Origin: Pararhizobium_B sp963760965
Lineage (GTDB): Bacteria; Pseudomonadota; Alphaproteobacteria; Rhizobiales; Rhizobiaceae
Direction of reading: 5' to 3'
NCBI GenBank assembly: GCA_963760965.1
Contig: CAVXEW010000009.1
Span: 248,001-312,000, forward strand
Length of the DNA stretch: 64,000 nucleotides
A program made the position numbers and the translations under genes. Of this stretch, positions 36,911 to 45,468 are shown piece by piece. Position 1 is the stretch's first letter, and the number at the start of each line of letters is the position of its first letter. Under the pieces are notes generated by a model that searched no databases, was not told the DNA's origin, and saw nothing but the letters and a program-made list of their open reading frames with translations.

Positions 36911-37998
36911 TCAAGAGGCACCCGCTCAAGGGCCCGAACAGGCTGAAGCTCGGCGTCTTTTCGACCAATGCCGATGGCGGCCTCGCCATTACGGCAGTCG
37001 AGGAACGCTGGAAGGCGCGCTGGGACGACAACGTCACCGCCGCCCAGATCGCCGACAGGGCCGGCCTCGAATTCATGCTGCCGATCGCCCGATGGAAAGG
37101 TTTCGGCGGCCAGACCAAGGCGCGCGAATGGTCCTTCGAGACCTTCACCTGGGCTGCCGCGCTGGCTGCGCTCACCGAGCGCATCGCGCTTTTCATGACG
37201 GTTCACGTGCCGGTCATGCACCCGCTCTATGCCGCAAAGGCGCTGGCGACAGTCGATCACATCAGCAAGGGGCGCGCCGGCCTCAACATCGTCTGCGGCT
37301 GGAACCCGAGCGAGTTTGCCATGTTCGGCGTTTCCCTCGGCGAACGTGGCTACGATCAGGCGGCCGAGTGGCTAGAGATCATGGAGAAGTGCTACGCTTC
37401 CAACGAGGCCTTCGACTACGACGGCACCTATTATCAGTTGAAGAATGTCGTCAGCCGGCCGGCGAGCCTGCAGGTTCCCCGCCCCGTGACGATGAATGCG
37501 GCCTTCGGCGGTCCCGGCCGGGAGTTCGCCGCGGAGCATTGCGAATATCTCTTCACCACCTTCAGCGAGATAGAGGATGGCGCCGGCCACGTGGCGGAGA
37601 TGCATGAGCGCGCCCGCCGCCACCAGCGCGAGATCGGCCTGTATACCGTCTGCCATGTCGTCTGCCGCGACAGCCAGGCCGAAGCGGAAGACTACTACGA
37701 CCGCTATGCCCGGCTGGAAGCCGATCATGCCGCGGTCGACACCCACATGGCAGGCAAGCGGGAATTCTCGTCCTCGCACGACAAGGACGCCTACGAACGC
37801 TACCGCCAGCGCTTTGCCGGCGGCGCGGGCAGCTACCCTCTCGTCGGGACGCCGGAGAAGATCGTCGCGGACATGGTCCGGATAAGCGAGCAGGGCTATT
37901 CCGGCATTGCCCTTTCCTTCGTGAACTATACCTACGAGCTTCCGTTCTTCTGCGACCGGGTGCTTCCACTCCTGCGTGATGCGGGGCTGCGCTCGTGA
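36907..37998 (+). CDS. LLM class flavin-dependent monooxygenase
   Basis: Luciferase-like monooxygenase of 363 residues using reduced FMN and oxygen. Characteristic segments are EFMLPIARWKGFGG near residue 56, the barrel strand GLNIVCGWNPSEFAMFG (about 126-142) and LVGTPEKIVADMVRISEQG near 314. The closest well-known types are RutA (pyrimidine ring opening) and alkanesulfonate-type monooxygenases. The start overlaps the gntR stop; the flavin reductase gene overlaps its own stop, giving a complete two-component system. The substrate is not deducible, but an N-heterocycle would fit the locus. Confidence 0.87.
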   Translation: MIKRHPLKGPNRLKLGVFSTNADGGLAITAVEERWKARWDDNVTAAQIADRAGLEFMLPIARWKGFGGQTKAREWSFETFTWAAALAALTERIALFMTVHVPVMHPLYAAKALATVDHISKGRAGLNIVCGWNPSEFAMFGVSLGERGYDQAAEWLEIMEKCYASNEAFDYDGTYYQLKNVVSRPASLQVPRPVTMNAAFGGPGREFAAEHCEYLFTTFSEIEDGAGHVAEMHERARRHQREIGLYTVCHVVCRDSQAEAEDYYDRYARLEADHAAVDTHMAGKREFSSSHDKDAYERYRQRFAGGAGSYPLVGTPEKIVADMVRISEQGYSGIALSFVNYTYELPFFCDRVLPLLRDAGLRS

Positions 37999-38522
37999 CG
38001 TTGACGGTGACATCGACGGAAAAGGCTGCACGAACCACCGGTCCCGTCCGCTTCAGGCAGGGCATGCGATGCCTTGCGGGCTCGGTGAATGTCGTGGCCC
38101 TGCAGGGACTCGACGGCCTGCTTCTCGGCGTCACGGCGACGGCCGTCTGCTCGCTCAGCGCCGAGCCGCCGTCCCTCGTCGTCTGCATAAACCAGAGCTC
38201 GCTTTTGGCGAGCGGCCTCGAAATCGGCAAGCACTTCTCCGTCAGCGTGCTCTCGGAACACCAGAAGGACATCGCCGAGGCCTTCGGCGGGAGGAAGGGC
38301 ATCGTCGGACGCAACCGCTTCGTCTACGGCGAATGGCACCGCAGCGAGAACGACGTGCCGCTGCTTGCCGGGGCACGGGCGTGCCTCGAATGCCGCGTCG
38401 AGAGCCACATGGACTACGGCACCCACCGCGCCGCCATAGGCGCTGTTACCGACGTTCACCTCGGCGACGAGGAAGAGCGGAGTCTCGTGTTTGCCAACGG
38501 CCAGTATTTCGCGATCGGCTGA
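37995..38522 (+). CDS. Flavin reductase (HpaC/RutF-like)
   Basis: A 175-residue flavin reductase-like protein supplying reduced flavin to the adjacent monooxygenase. Family pattern: RQGMRCLAGSVNVV near the N-terminus, GVTATAVCSLSAEPPSLVVC (about 45-64) and the late HRAAIGAVTDV segment. The start is GTG at 37995, overlapping the monooxygenase stop (GTGA). It converges on the FAD oxidase gene ten bases later. Confidence 0.88.
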   Translation: MTLTVTSTEKAARTTGPVRFRQGMRCLAGSVNVVALQGLDGLLLGVTATAVCSLSAEPPSLVVCINQSSLLASGLEIGKHFSVSVLSEHQKDIAEAFGGRKGIVGRNRFVYGEWHRSENDVPLLAGARACLECRVESHMDYGTHRAAIGAVTDVHLGDEEERSLVFANGQYFAIG

Positions 38523-38531
38523 GACGGCGCT

Positions 38532-39923
38532 TCAGGATTCCGGCTGGAAGAGCTTGCCCGGATTGAGAATCCCTTTCGGGTCCAGCACCTTCTTGAGCCT
38601 GCGCATGATGTCGAGCTCCGCAGGCGTGCGGCTGTAGCGCAGATACGGCCGCTTGATCAGTCCGATGCCGTGCTCGGCCGAAACCGTTCCGCCGGCCTCG
38701 CGGATCACGCCATAGACATGTTTCGCGATCTCGCCATTCGGTTGCTCGTTGCCGAGCGAGGGCACGTTGACGACGAGGTGGAGGTTGCTGTCGCCGATGT
38801 GGCCGTAGGAGAGCGCGATCGCGTCCGGCCAGCGCTGCTTCAGGCCCGCCTCGAGCGTCGCGACCGTTTGCCCGGTCGCATGAGCCGGAACGCCGACGTC
38901 GAAAGCCGTCATCGGCCCCATGACCTTCGAATATTCGGAGACGCTCTCGCGCACCGCCCAGAACTCGCCCGCTTCCCGCTCCGAACCTGCGATGACCGCG
39001 TCGTCCAGCGCGCCCTCCTCCATCGAACCCGCAAGCACGCCTTCCAGCTGTTCGCGCCCGCGCCCTTCGTCGAAACCGCTTGCCTCGACCAGCACATAGA
39101 CGCCATGCGCGCCGGCAAGCGGCCGCGGCAGGCCGAGACGGCCGGACATGAAGTCGTAAAAGCTCGGCCACATCACCTCGAACGAGGAAAGCGCCGGGCC
39201 AAGCCCCTTGCGCACCGCCTGCAGCAGAGAGAGCACGGCGTCGAAGTCCCGGCAGCCGCAAAGCGCGGAGGTCGAGAAGGACGGCCGCGGCTGGAGGCGC
39301 AGCACGGCGCGCGTGATGACGCCGAGAGTACCTTCCGAGCCGATGAAAAGCTGCTTGAGGTCGTAGCCGGCATTGTTCTTCAGCATCTTGTTGAGGCTCG
39401 ACATCACCGTCCCGTCTGCGAGCACCGCCTCGATGCCGAGGACGTGCTCGCGCGCCATCCCGTAGCGGATCACCCGGTTGCCGCCGGCGTTGGTGGAGAG
39501 ATTGCCGCCGATGGTGCAGGAGCCCCGCGCACCGAGATCGAGCGCCAGGAAAAGGCCGGCATCCTCCGCCGCCTGCTGGGCGACCGCCAGGGGAACGCCG
39601 GCCTCGACGGTCATCGTTCCCATCGCCGGATCGATCTCCTCGATCGCGGTCATGCGCTCCGTCGACAGAGCGATCGCTCCTTCGACCGGCTGCGCTCCAC
39701 CCGCGAGCCCGGTAAGCCCGCCCTGCGCGACCACGCCGATCCCCCGCTCGTTGCAGAGTTTCAAGACCCGCGCGACGTCCTCCGTGTTGCGCGGACGCAC
39801 AAGGGCCAGCGGGCGCACCGGCGCCAGGCCGCTCCAGTCGTGCAGCGAACGCGCAGGGATGTCGTCGAGGGTCACGAGATCCGCGCCGAGTTCCTGTTCG
39901 AGCAATTCGGGAAAGGTATCCAT
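38532..39923 (-). CDS. FAD-linked oxidase (GlcD/D-lactate dehydrogenase type)
   Basis: FAD-binding type 4 oxidase of 463 residues that oxidises a 2-hydroxyacid to a 2-oxoacid. Residues about 35-215 form the FAD domain (RPRNTEDVARVLKLCNERG; the following Gly-rich segment), and the rest is the FAD_oxidase_C domain ending in RLKKVLDPKGILNPGKLF. ATG at 39923 has AGGGAG upstream and gives the usual N-terminus; ATG at 39968 is a longer alternative. It is transcribed away from the isatin hydrolase operon. A 2-hydroxyacid from the ring-cleavage branch is a possible substrate. Confidence 0.84.
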   Translation of the reverse strand: MDTFPELLEQELGADLVTLDDIPARSLHDWSGLAPVRPLALVRPRNTEDVARVLKLCNERGIGVVAQGGLTGLAGGAQPVEGAIALSTERMTAIEEIDPAMGTMTVEAGVPLAVAQQAAEDAGLFLALDLGARGSCTIGGNLSTNAGGNRVIRYGMAREHVLGIEAVLADGTVMSSLNKMLKNNAGYDLKQLFIGSEGTLGVITRAVLRLQPRPSFSTSALCGCRDFDAVLSLLQAVRKGLGPALSSFEVMWPSFYDFMSGRLGLPRPLAGAHGVYVLVEASGFDEGRGREQLEGVLAGSMEEGALDDAVIAGSEREAGEFWAVRESVSEYSKVMGPMTAFDVGVPAHATGQTVATLEAGLKQRWPDAIALSYGHIGDSNLHLVVNVPSLGNEQPNGEIAKHVYGVIREAGGTVSAEHGIGLIKRPYLRYSRTPAELDIMRRLKKVLDPKGILNPGKLFQPES

Positions 39924-39968
39924 GACCAGGCTGCTCCCTTGGCGCGAGCGGGCAAGAACGTCCGCCAT

Positions 39969-40229
39969 TTCATATTCAGTTGCATATACTTTCCGAAGGC
40001 AGCGCAAGGCAGGGACGGAGCCAAGGCGCAGACAGGATCAGAAGGCCGCACGGATATGGCCAATCGCATCTTTATCCATCGAAATCGCCGGGACAAGGAA
40101 GAAACTTCTTGCTTAAAATATTTTGTCCACCGCCGTTCACATACTTGCGAATGCATATTGCCGCGGTTAGCATCATCTCATGACAACGTGCTGATGCACG
40201 CGGGAACAGATCGAACACGGAGGTGAACC
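39969..40229. promoter_or_regulatory. Divergent promoter region between the FAD oxidase and isatin hydrolase operons
   Basis: No gene seen. Two copies of TGCATAT are present, at 39981-39987 and 40152-40158, one near each start, and AAGTATRTG-type sequences overlap them on the minus strand. They may be operators for the MarR protein encoded at 41039. A perfect AAAATATTTT palindrome lies at 40115-40124. Confidence 0.35.
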
Positions 40230-41021
40230 ATGAGCAGCGCGAACACGCTTTCGGACCTGGCGGGCATGCTTCTGAGCGGAAAGGTGGAGGTCGTGGACCT
40301 CGCCGCAGTTCTGGGACCGGGCACGCCGCTCCTCAAGCTGCCTCCGGAACTCGCCGTCGATACGCCGCCGATCGAGATCCACAAGATTTCCGAATACGAC
40401 AACAACGGCCCTTGGTGGGCCTGGAACTGGCTGAAGATCGGCGAGCACTCGGGCACCCATTTCGACGCGCCGCACCACTGGATCACCGGCAAGGAGTACG
40501 CCGACGGCTACACCGACAGCATCCCGGCCCAGAGCTTCGTCGCTCCGGTGAACGTCATCGACTGCTCGAAGGAATCGGCCGAGAACCACGACTTCCTCCT
40601 GACCGCGGACCACGTGAAGAAGTGGGAGAGCGAGCACGGTGAAATCAAGGAAGGCGAATGGGTCGTGATGCGCACGGACTGGTACAAGCGCAACGGCTCG
40701 GAGGAGACCTTCCTGAACGCCGACGAGAACGGCCCCCATTCCCCCGGGCCGACGGCCGATTGCATCGAGTATATCATATCTAAGGGCGCGATCGGCTGGG
40801 GCACGGAATGTATCGGCACGGACGCCGGCCTCGCCGCGACCATGGAGATCCCCTTCCCGGCGCATAACCTGATGCACAAGAACAACCGCTATGGCCTCGC
40901 CAGCCTCTGCAACCTCGACAAGCTTCCGCCGAAGGGCGCGATCCTGATCGCGGCGCCGCTGAAGATCGAGCGGGGCACGGGAAGCCCGACCCGCGTTCTT
41001 GCGCTCGTCGCCCGGAACTGA
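40230..41021 (+). CDS. Isatin hydrolase (cyclase family metal-dependent hydrolase)
   Basis: A 263-residue cyclase-family hydrolase that most likely opens isatin to isatinate (2-aminophenylglyoxylate). The metal site HSGTHFDAPHHW (about 73-84) is complete. The segments ISEYDNNGPWWAWNW, NVIDCSKESAENHDFLL and GTDAG resemble, from memory, the crystallised isatin hydrolase of Labrenzia aggregata. Kynurenine formamidase (KynB) is the main alternative. It has an excellent GGAGGTGA site and is the first gene of an operon with marR, a 2-oxoacid oxidoreductase and an aminotransferase; isatinate is itself a 2-oxoacid, so the operon makes chemical sense. Confidence 0.85.
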   Translation: MSSANTLSDLAGMLLSGKVEVVDLAAVLGPGTPLLKLPPELAVDTPPIEIHKISEYDNNGPWWAWNWLKIGEHSGTHFDAPHHWITGKEYADGYTDSIPAQSFVAPVNVIDCSKESAENHDFLLTADHVKKWESEHGEIKEGEWVVMRTDWYKRNGSEETFLNADENGPHSPGPTADCIEYIISKGAIGWGTECIGTDAGLAATMEIPFPAHNLMHKNNRYGLASLCNLDKLPPKGAILIAAPLKIERGTGSPTRVLALVARN

Positions 41022-41038
41022 CGAACGGCGGGCTTCCG

Positions 41039-41605
41039 GTGACGCCGGCCAGCGACATCGCAGACCGCCCGGGCGCGATGGCCGACCCCTCTCCGGGAAC
41101 ATCGGCCGGCGACGCCGGGCCGTCGGCGCTGGCGCCGGCGGTCGCCGCCGGCGGCGTCCATTCGATCGGGGAGATCGGCCTCCAGCAGTTCGCGCCCTAC
41201 CTGATGAACCGCATCATGGGGCGCTACAACGCCACGGTCCGGGAAGCATTGAAGGCGCGCAGCCTTACGACGCCGCAGATGCGGGCACTGGCGGTATTGG
41301 CGGTCGCCGACGGGCTGACGATCAACGAACTCGCGGTCTACTCGGTCATCGAGCAGTCGACCATGAGCCGCACGCTCGACACGATGAGCGCCAACGGCTG
41401 GGTTCTTCGCGAGGCGCGTGACGCCGACAGCCGGGTGCGCCGCGTGCGCATAACGCCCGAGGGTCGCCAGTTGTTCGACGAAATGTGGCCGGCCATGTGG
41501 GAGGCGTTTTCAGCCATGTTCAAAGGCGTGAGCGACGCTGAATACGCGACGTTCCTGTCGGTCCTGCACCGGATGCTGGGGAACATCCGCCATCACGAAT
41601 TCTGA
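41039..41605 (+). CDS. MarR family transcriptional regulator
   Basis: A 188-residue MarR protein with a disordered Gly/Ala/Pro-rich N-terminal tail of about 45 residues. The winged helix includes INELAVYSVIEQSTMSRTLD and the wing DADSRVRRVRITPEGRQL. The start is GTG at 41039; an ATG at 41078 would shorten the tail. It is different from the MarR at 20847 and probably responds to an indole- or isatin-type ligand, controlling the divergent promoter before isatin hydrolase (inference). Confidence 0.85.
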   Translation: MTPASDIADRPGAMADPSPGTSAGDAGPSALAPAVAAGGVHSIGEIGLQQFAPYLMNRIMGRYNATVREALKARSLTTPQMRALAVLAVADGLTINELAVYSVIEQSTMSRTLDTMSANGWVLREARDADSRVRRVRITPEGRQLFDEMWPAMWEAFSAMFKGVSDAEYATFLSVLHRMLGNIRHHEF

Positions 41606-41660
41606 GCGCCGGCCTGTGCCGGCACTCTGTCCGATCACCTGAATCGCAAGGAGGCGAACC

Positions 41661-43814
41661 ATGGCCGAGCGCTCATTCGCCAAGGAAGTCGAAAAGCTCC
41701 GTCTCGGCGACGGCGAGGAATTCCGCGGGGAAGGCATTCTCGCGATCACCAAGGCGCTTCTGGAGTGCGGCGTCGGCTATGTCGGCGGCTACCAGGGCGC
41801 GCCGATCAGCCACCTCATGGATGTCCTCGCCGACGCGCAGGACATCCTCGGAGAGCTCGGAGTGCATTTCGAGGCGAGCGCCTCGGAAGCGACCGCGACG
41901 GCTATGCTTGCCGCTTCCGTCCACTATCCGATCCGCGGCGCGGCGACCTTCAAGTCGACGGTCGGGACAAACGTCGCCTCGGATGCGCTCGCCAACCTCG
42001 CCTCCGGCGGCGTCACCGGCGGCGCATTGATCATCGTCGGCGAGGACTACGGCGAAGGCTCCTCGATCATGCAGGAGCGCAGCCACGCCTTCGCGATGAA
42101 GAGCCAGGTGTGGCTGCTCGATCCGCGACCAGACCTGCCGACCATCGTCGAGACCGTGCGCCACGGCTTCGAACTGTCGGAAGCCTCGAACACGCCCGTG
42201 ATGATGGAAGTCCGCATCCGCTGCTGCCATGTCCATGGCTCGTTCCAGACGAAGACCAACCGGCGTCCGCCGATGACGGTCGCCGACGCTCTGGAAAAGC
42301 CGCTGCGGGATACCGGCCGCATCGTTCTGCCGCCCGCGTCCTTCCTGCACGAGAAGGAGAAGATCGAGAAGCGCTGGCCGGCCGCCGTCGACTACATCCG
42401 CTCGCACAAGGTCAACGAGTTCTTCGGGCCGGAGACTGGCAGGATCGGCATCGTCATGCAGGGCGGCATGTACAACGGCGTCGTCCGTGCACTTCAGCGC
42501 CTCGGACTTGCAGACATCTACGGCGACACGAACGTGCCGCTCTATGTGCTGAACGCCGTCTATCCGCTGGTCGACGACGAGTTCCTTGAATTCTGCCGTG
42601 GCATGGACGCCGTCCTCGTCGTCGAGGAAGGCCAGCCGAACTACATCGAGCAGGCCTTCGCGACGATGCTCTACAAGTCGGGTGCATCGATCCGGCTCGC
42701 CGGCAAGGACTATCTGCCAATGGCCGGCGAATACACCGGCCAGGCAATGCTCGACGGCATCGGCACCTTCCTTCGCGATTTCGCGCCGGACATGCTGTCC
42801 GACAAGCATCGCGCCCCGAACGAACCGGCACAGGCGCCCGAGGCCCCGAACCTCCCCTCGGCGGTGCCCGGGCGCCCGCCCGGCTTCTGCATCGGCTGCC
42901 CGGAGCGGCCGATCTTCGCGGCGACCAAGCTCGTCGAGGAGGAACTCGGCCAGCACCACATCGCCTCCGACATCGGCTGCCACCTTTTCTCGATCATGCC
43001 GCCGTTCGAACTCGGAGCGACCACGATGGGCTATGGCCTGGGCCCGGCGTCGGCATCCGCCTTCAACGCGCCCGACGCAAAGCGCCGCTCGATCTCCTTC
43101 GTCGGAGACGGCGGCTTCTGGCACAACGGCCTGACGTCGTCCATCGGCAACGCCGTTTTCAACAGGAACGACGGCGTCATCGTCATCGTCGACAACTACT
43201 ACTCCGCCGCGACCGGCGGGCAGGACATCCTGTCCTCGCGAGCCAGCAACAAGACGAAGTCGACGAAGCACCCGATCACCGAAGCCGTGAAGGGCATGGG
43301 CGCGACCTGGGTGCGCCAGCTTGACCGGACCTACGACGTCACCGCGATGCGTGCCACCCTGAAGGAGGCGCTGACGACGACGGAAAAGGGGCCGAAGGTC
43401 ATCGTCGCCTCGTCGGAATGCATGCTGAACCGGCAGAGACGCGAACGGCCGCTCCTGCAAAAGGCGATCAAGGGCGGCGAGCGCGTGGTGAAGCCGCGGT
43501 TCGGCGTCGACGAGGACGTGTGCACCGGCGATCACGCCTGCATGCGGCTGTCCGGGTGCCCTTCCCTGTCGATCAAGTCGCTCGAAGATCCCCTGCGCGA
43601 CGACCCCGTCGCCCATATCGACCACAATTGCGTCGGCTGCGGCAATTGCGGGGAAGTGGCGGACGCCGCCGTGCTTTGCCCTTCCTTCTACAGGGCAGAC
43701 ACCGTCCACAACCCCACCGGCCTGGAACGCTTCGCCGACCGCATGCGCAAGCGACTGATATCCCGGCTGCAGGCGCGGCGCGATCGCCGCCGCATCCGTT
43801 TCGCGGAGGCTTGA
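41661..43814 (+). CDS. Indolepyruvate-type 2-oxoacid:ferredoxin oxidoreductase, alpha subunit (IorA-like)
   Basis: A 717-residue subunit that decarboxylates an aryl 2-oxoacid and forms the acyl-CoA. The N-terminal pyrimidine-binding domain begins near 20 (GEGILAITKALLECGVGYVG). The TPP/Mg motif GDGGFWHNG, with the later VDNYY, is near 480-515. The C-terminal ferredoxin-like region has a variant first cysteine cluster (CTGDHACMRLSGC) and a standard second one (CVGCGNC, then CPSF). The usual substrate is indolepyruvate; in this operon isatinate is an attractive alternative, giving 2-aminobenzoyl-CoA. AAGGAGG precedes the ATG. Confidence 0.88.
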   Translation: MAERSFAKEVEKLRLGDGEEFRGEGILAITKALLECGVGYVGGYQGAPISHLMDVLADAQDILGELGVHFEASASEATATAMLAASVHYPIRGAATFKSTVGTNVASDALANLASGGVTGGALIIVGEDYGEGSSIMQERSHAFAMKSQVWLLDPRPDLPTIVETVRHGFELSEASNTPVMMEVRIRCCHVHGSFQTKTNRRPPMTVADALEKPLRDTGRIVLPPASFLHEKEKIEKRWPAAVDYIRSHKVNEFFGPETGRIGIVMQGGMYNGVVRALQRLGLADIYGDTNVPLYVLNAVYPLVDDEFLEFCRGMDAVLVVEEGQPNYIEQAFATMLYKSGASIRLAGKDYLPMAGEYTGQAMLDGIGTFLRDFAPDMLSDKHRAPNEPAQAPEAPNLPSAVPGRPPGFCIGCPERPIFAATKLVEEELGQHHIASDIGCHLFSIMPPFELGATTMGYGLGPASASAFNAPDAKRRSISFVGDGGFWHNGLTSSIGNAVFNRNDGVIVIVDNYYSAATGGQDILSSRASNKTKSTKHPITEAVKGMGATWVRQLDRTYDVTAMRATLKEALTTTEKGPKVIVASSECMLNRQRRERPLLQKAIKGGERVVKPRFGVDEDVCTGDHACMRLSGCPSLSIKSLEDPLRDDPVAHIDHNCVGCGNCGEVADAAVLCPSFYRADTVHNPTGLERFADRMRKRLISRLQARRDRRRIRFAEA

Positions 43815-43815
43815 G

Positions 43816-45468
43816 ATGAACGCCCCCCTCATTCCGGACCAGGCAGCCGCCGGGACCGATCGGATCATCCGCATCGCGACGCTGGCGGTCGGCGGCCAGG
43901 GCGGCGGCGTGCTCACCGACTGGATCGTCAACGTCGCGGAGCGTAACGGCTTTCGCGCCCAGTCGACCTCCGTCGCCGGCGTCGCCCAGCGCACCGGCGC
44001 CACGATCTACTACATCGAAATGTGCCCGGACCGCGGCCGGCAGCCGGTCTTCTCGCTGTCGCCGGCGCCCGGCGACGTCGACGTGCTGATCGCGGCGGAA
44101 TTGATGGAAGCCGGCCGCGCCATCATGCGCGGCTTCGTCACGCCCGATCGCACGACGCTGATCGCCTCGGCCCACCGCATCGCCGCGGTATCGGAGAAGA
44201 TCGTTCCCGGCGACGGTCGCGGGTCGAACGAAGAGGTGAACGCCGCCGCCCTCAATGCGTCCAGAGCGTACTACTCCTTCGACATGGAGAAGATGGCCGT
44301 GGAAGCCGGCAGCGTGATCTCTGCGAGCCTGTTCGGCGCGCTCGCCGGATCCGGCGTCCTGCCCTTCCCGCGCGACAGCTTCGAGGAAACGATCCGCGCG
44401 TCAGGGCGCGGCGTCGATGCCAGCCTGAAAGCGTTCGGCAAGGCTTGCGACAAGGCCGCGCAAGGACCGCTCGTCGAAGGTCCGGTGGCGCCTGCGGAAG
44501 CGAGGGAAAGCGCGCCCCCCCTGCCGCACGGCGGCCAGCCTCGGAGCGAGGAAAAGGCTGCAGACGAAAAGCAGTCGGAGGACGCGCAAGGCGCGCCGCA
44601 CCTCGTCTACGCGTGGCATCAGGTCCTCGACCGGATTGCCCGCCTGCCCGCGCCGGTCCGCGAGATGGCAAGGCTCGGCGCGCGCAAGGTCGTCGACTAC
44701 CAGGACCCGCGCTACGGCACTGAATATCTCGACCGGCTCGACAGGGCTCTTGCCTGCGACGACGAGGGCAAGGGCTACGAACTCTCGATAGCGGCTGCGA
44801 AATACCTCGCCAACGCCATGTGCTACGACGACATCATCCGCGTCGCAGACCTGAAGACACGGTCGACGCGATCGGCGCGCGTGCGCCGCGAAATGGGCCT
44901 CGACGACGAGGCGGTCCTGCACGTCACCGAGTATTTCCATCCGCGCATCGAGGAATTCTGCGGAACGATGCCCGCCGGCCTCGGAGCCTGGATCGAAGCG
45001 AGGCCCCGCCTCGCGCAATGGCTCGACAGGCGCATCAACAAGGGGCGCCACATCCGGACGGACGGCATGGTCGGCTTCTCGACCCTGTGGACGATCGCCG
45101 GCTTCAAGCGCTGGCGCCGTTCGATGCTGCGCCATCGCGTCGAGACCGTCCATATCGCAGAATGGTACGACATGGCCCTCGCCCGGGCCCGGACCGACTA
45201 TGATCTGGCGATCGAGATACTCAGATGCCGCCGGCTGATAAAGGGCTACAGCGACACCCATGCCCGCGGGCTGTCGAAATTCGACCGGGTGCTCTCCGCG
45301 CTGACGATGCTTGAAGGCCGCGACGACGCCGCAGAGTGGCTGCGTCGCCTGCGCGAAGCGGCGCTGAAGGACGAGAAGGGCAAGATGCTCGACGGCGCGC
45401 TGGCCACCGTCGCCTCCTTTGCAAGCGAGGCAAAAGGCCCCCCGCAACCCCACGGAAACCCTCGATGA
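43816..45468 (+). CDS. Indolepyruvate-type 2-oxoacid:ferredoxin oxidoreductase, beta subunit (IorB-like, long form)
   Basis: A 550-residue partner of IorA. Residues about 15-205 form the gamma-type domain of 2-oxoacid oxidoreductases (ATLAVGGQGGGVLTDW near 21; AGVAQRTGATIYYIEM). The remaining 300 or so residues match the extra domain (DUF6537-like) seen in long IorB proteins of aerobes. Small archaeal-type IorB is only about 200 residues, so this is the proteobacterial long form. It starts two bases after iorA and its stop overlaps the aminotransferase start, placing all three in one transcript. Confidence 0.85.
   Translation: MNAPLIPDQAAAGTDRIIRIATLAVGGQGGGVLTDWIVNVAERNGFRAQSTSVAGVAQRTGATIYYIEMCPDRGRQPVFSLSPAPGDVDVLIAAELMEAGRAIMRGFVTPDRTTLIASAHRIAAVSEKIVPGDGRGSNEEVNAAALNASRAYYSFDMEKMAVEAGSVISASLFGALAGSGVLPFPRDSFEETIRASGRGVDASLKAFGKACDKAAQGPLVEGPVAPAEARESAPPLPHGGQPRSEEKAADEKQSEDAQGAPHLVYAWHQVLDRIARLPAPVREMARLGARKVVDYQDPRYGTEYLDRLDRALACDDEGKGYELSIAAAKYLANAMCYDDIIRVADLKTRSTRSARVRREMGLDDEAVLHVTEYFHPRIEEFCGTMPAGLGAWIEARPRLAQWLDRRINKGRHIRTDGMVGFSTLWTIAGFKRWRRSMLRHRVETVHIAEWYDMALARARTDYDLAIEILRCRRLIKGYSDTHARGLSKFDRVLSALTMLEGRDDAAEWLRRLREAALKDEKGKMLDGALATVASFASEAKGPPQPHGNPR

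Noticed and set aside
40111..40124. CTTAAAATATTTTG as a further copy of the TATTTTA-N3-TTAAAC operator
   Set aside because: Only the TATTTTA half is present on the minus strand; the TTAAAC half is missing, so it was not counted.
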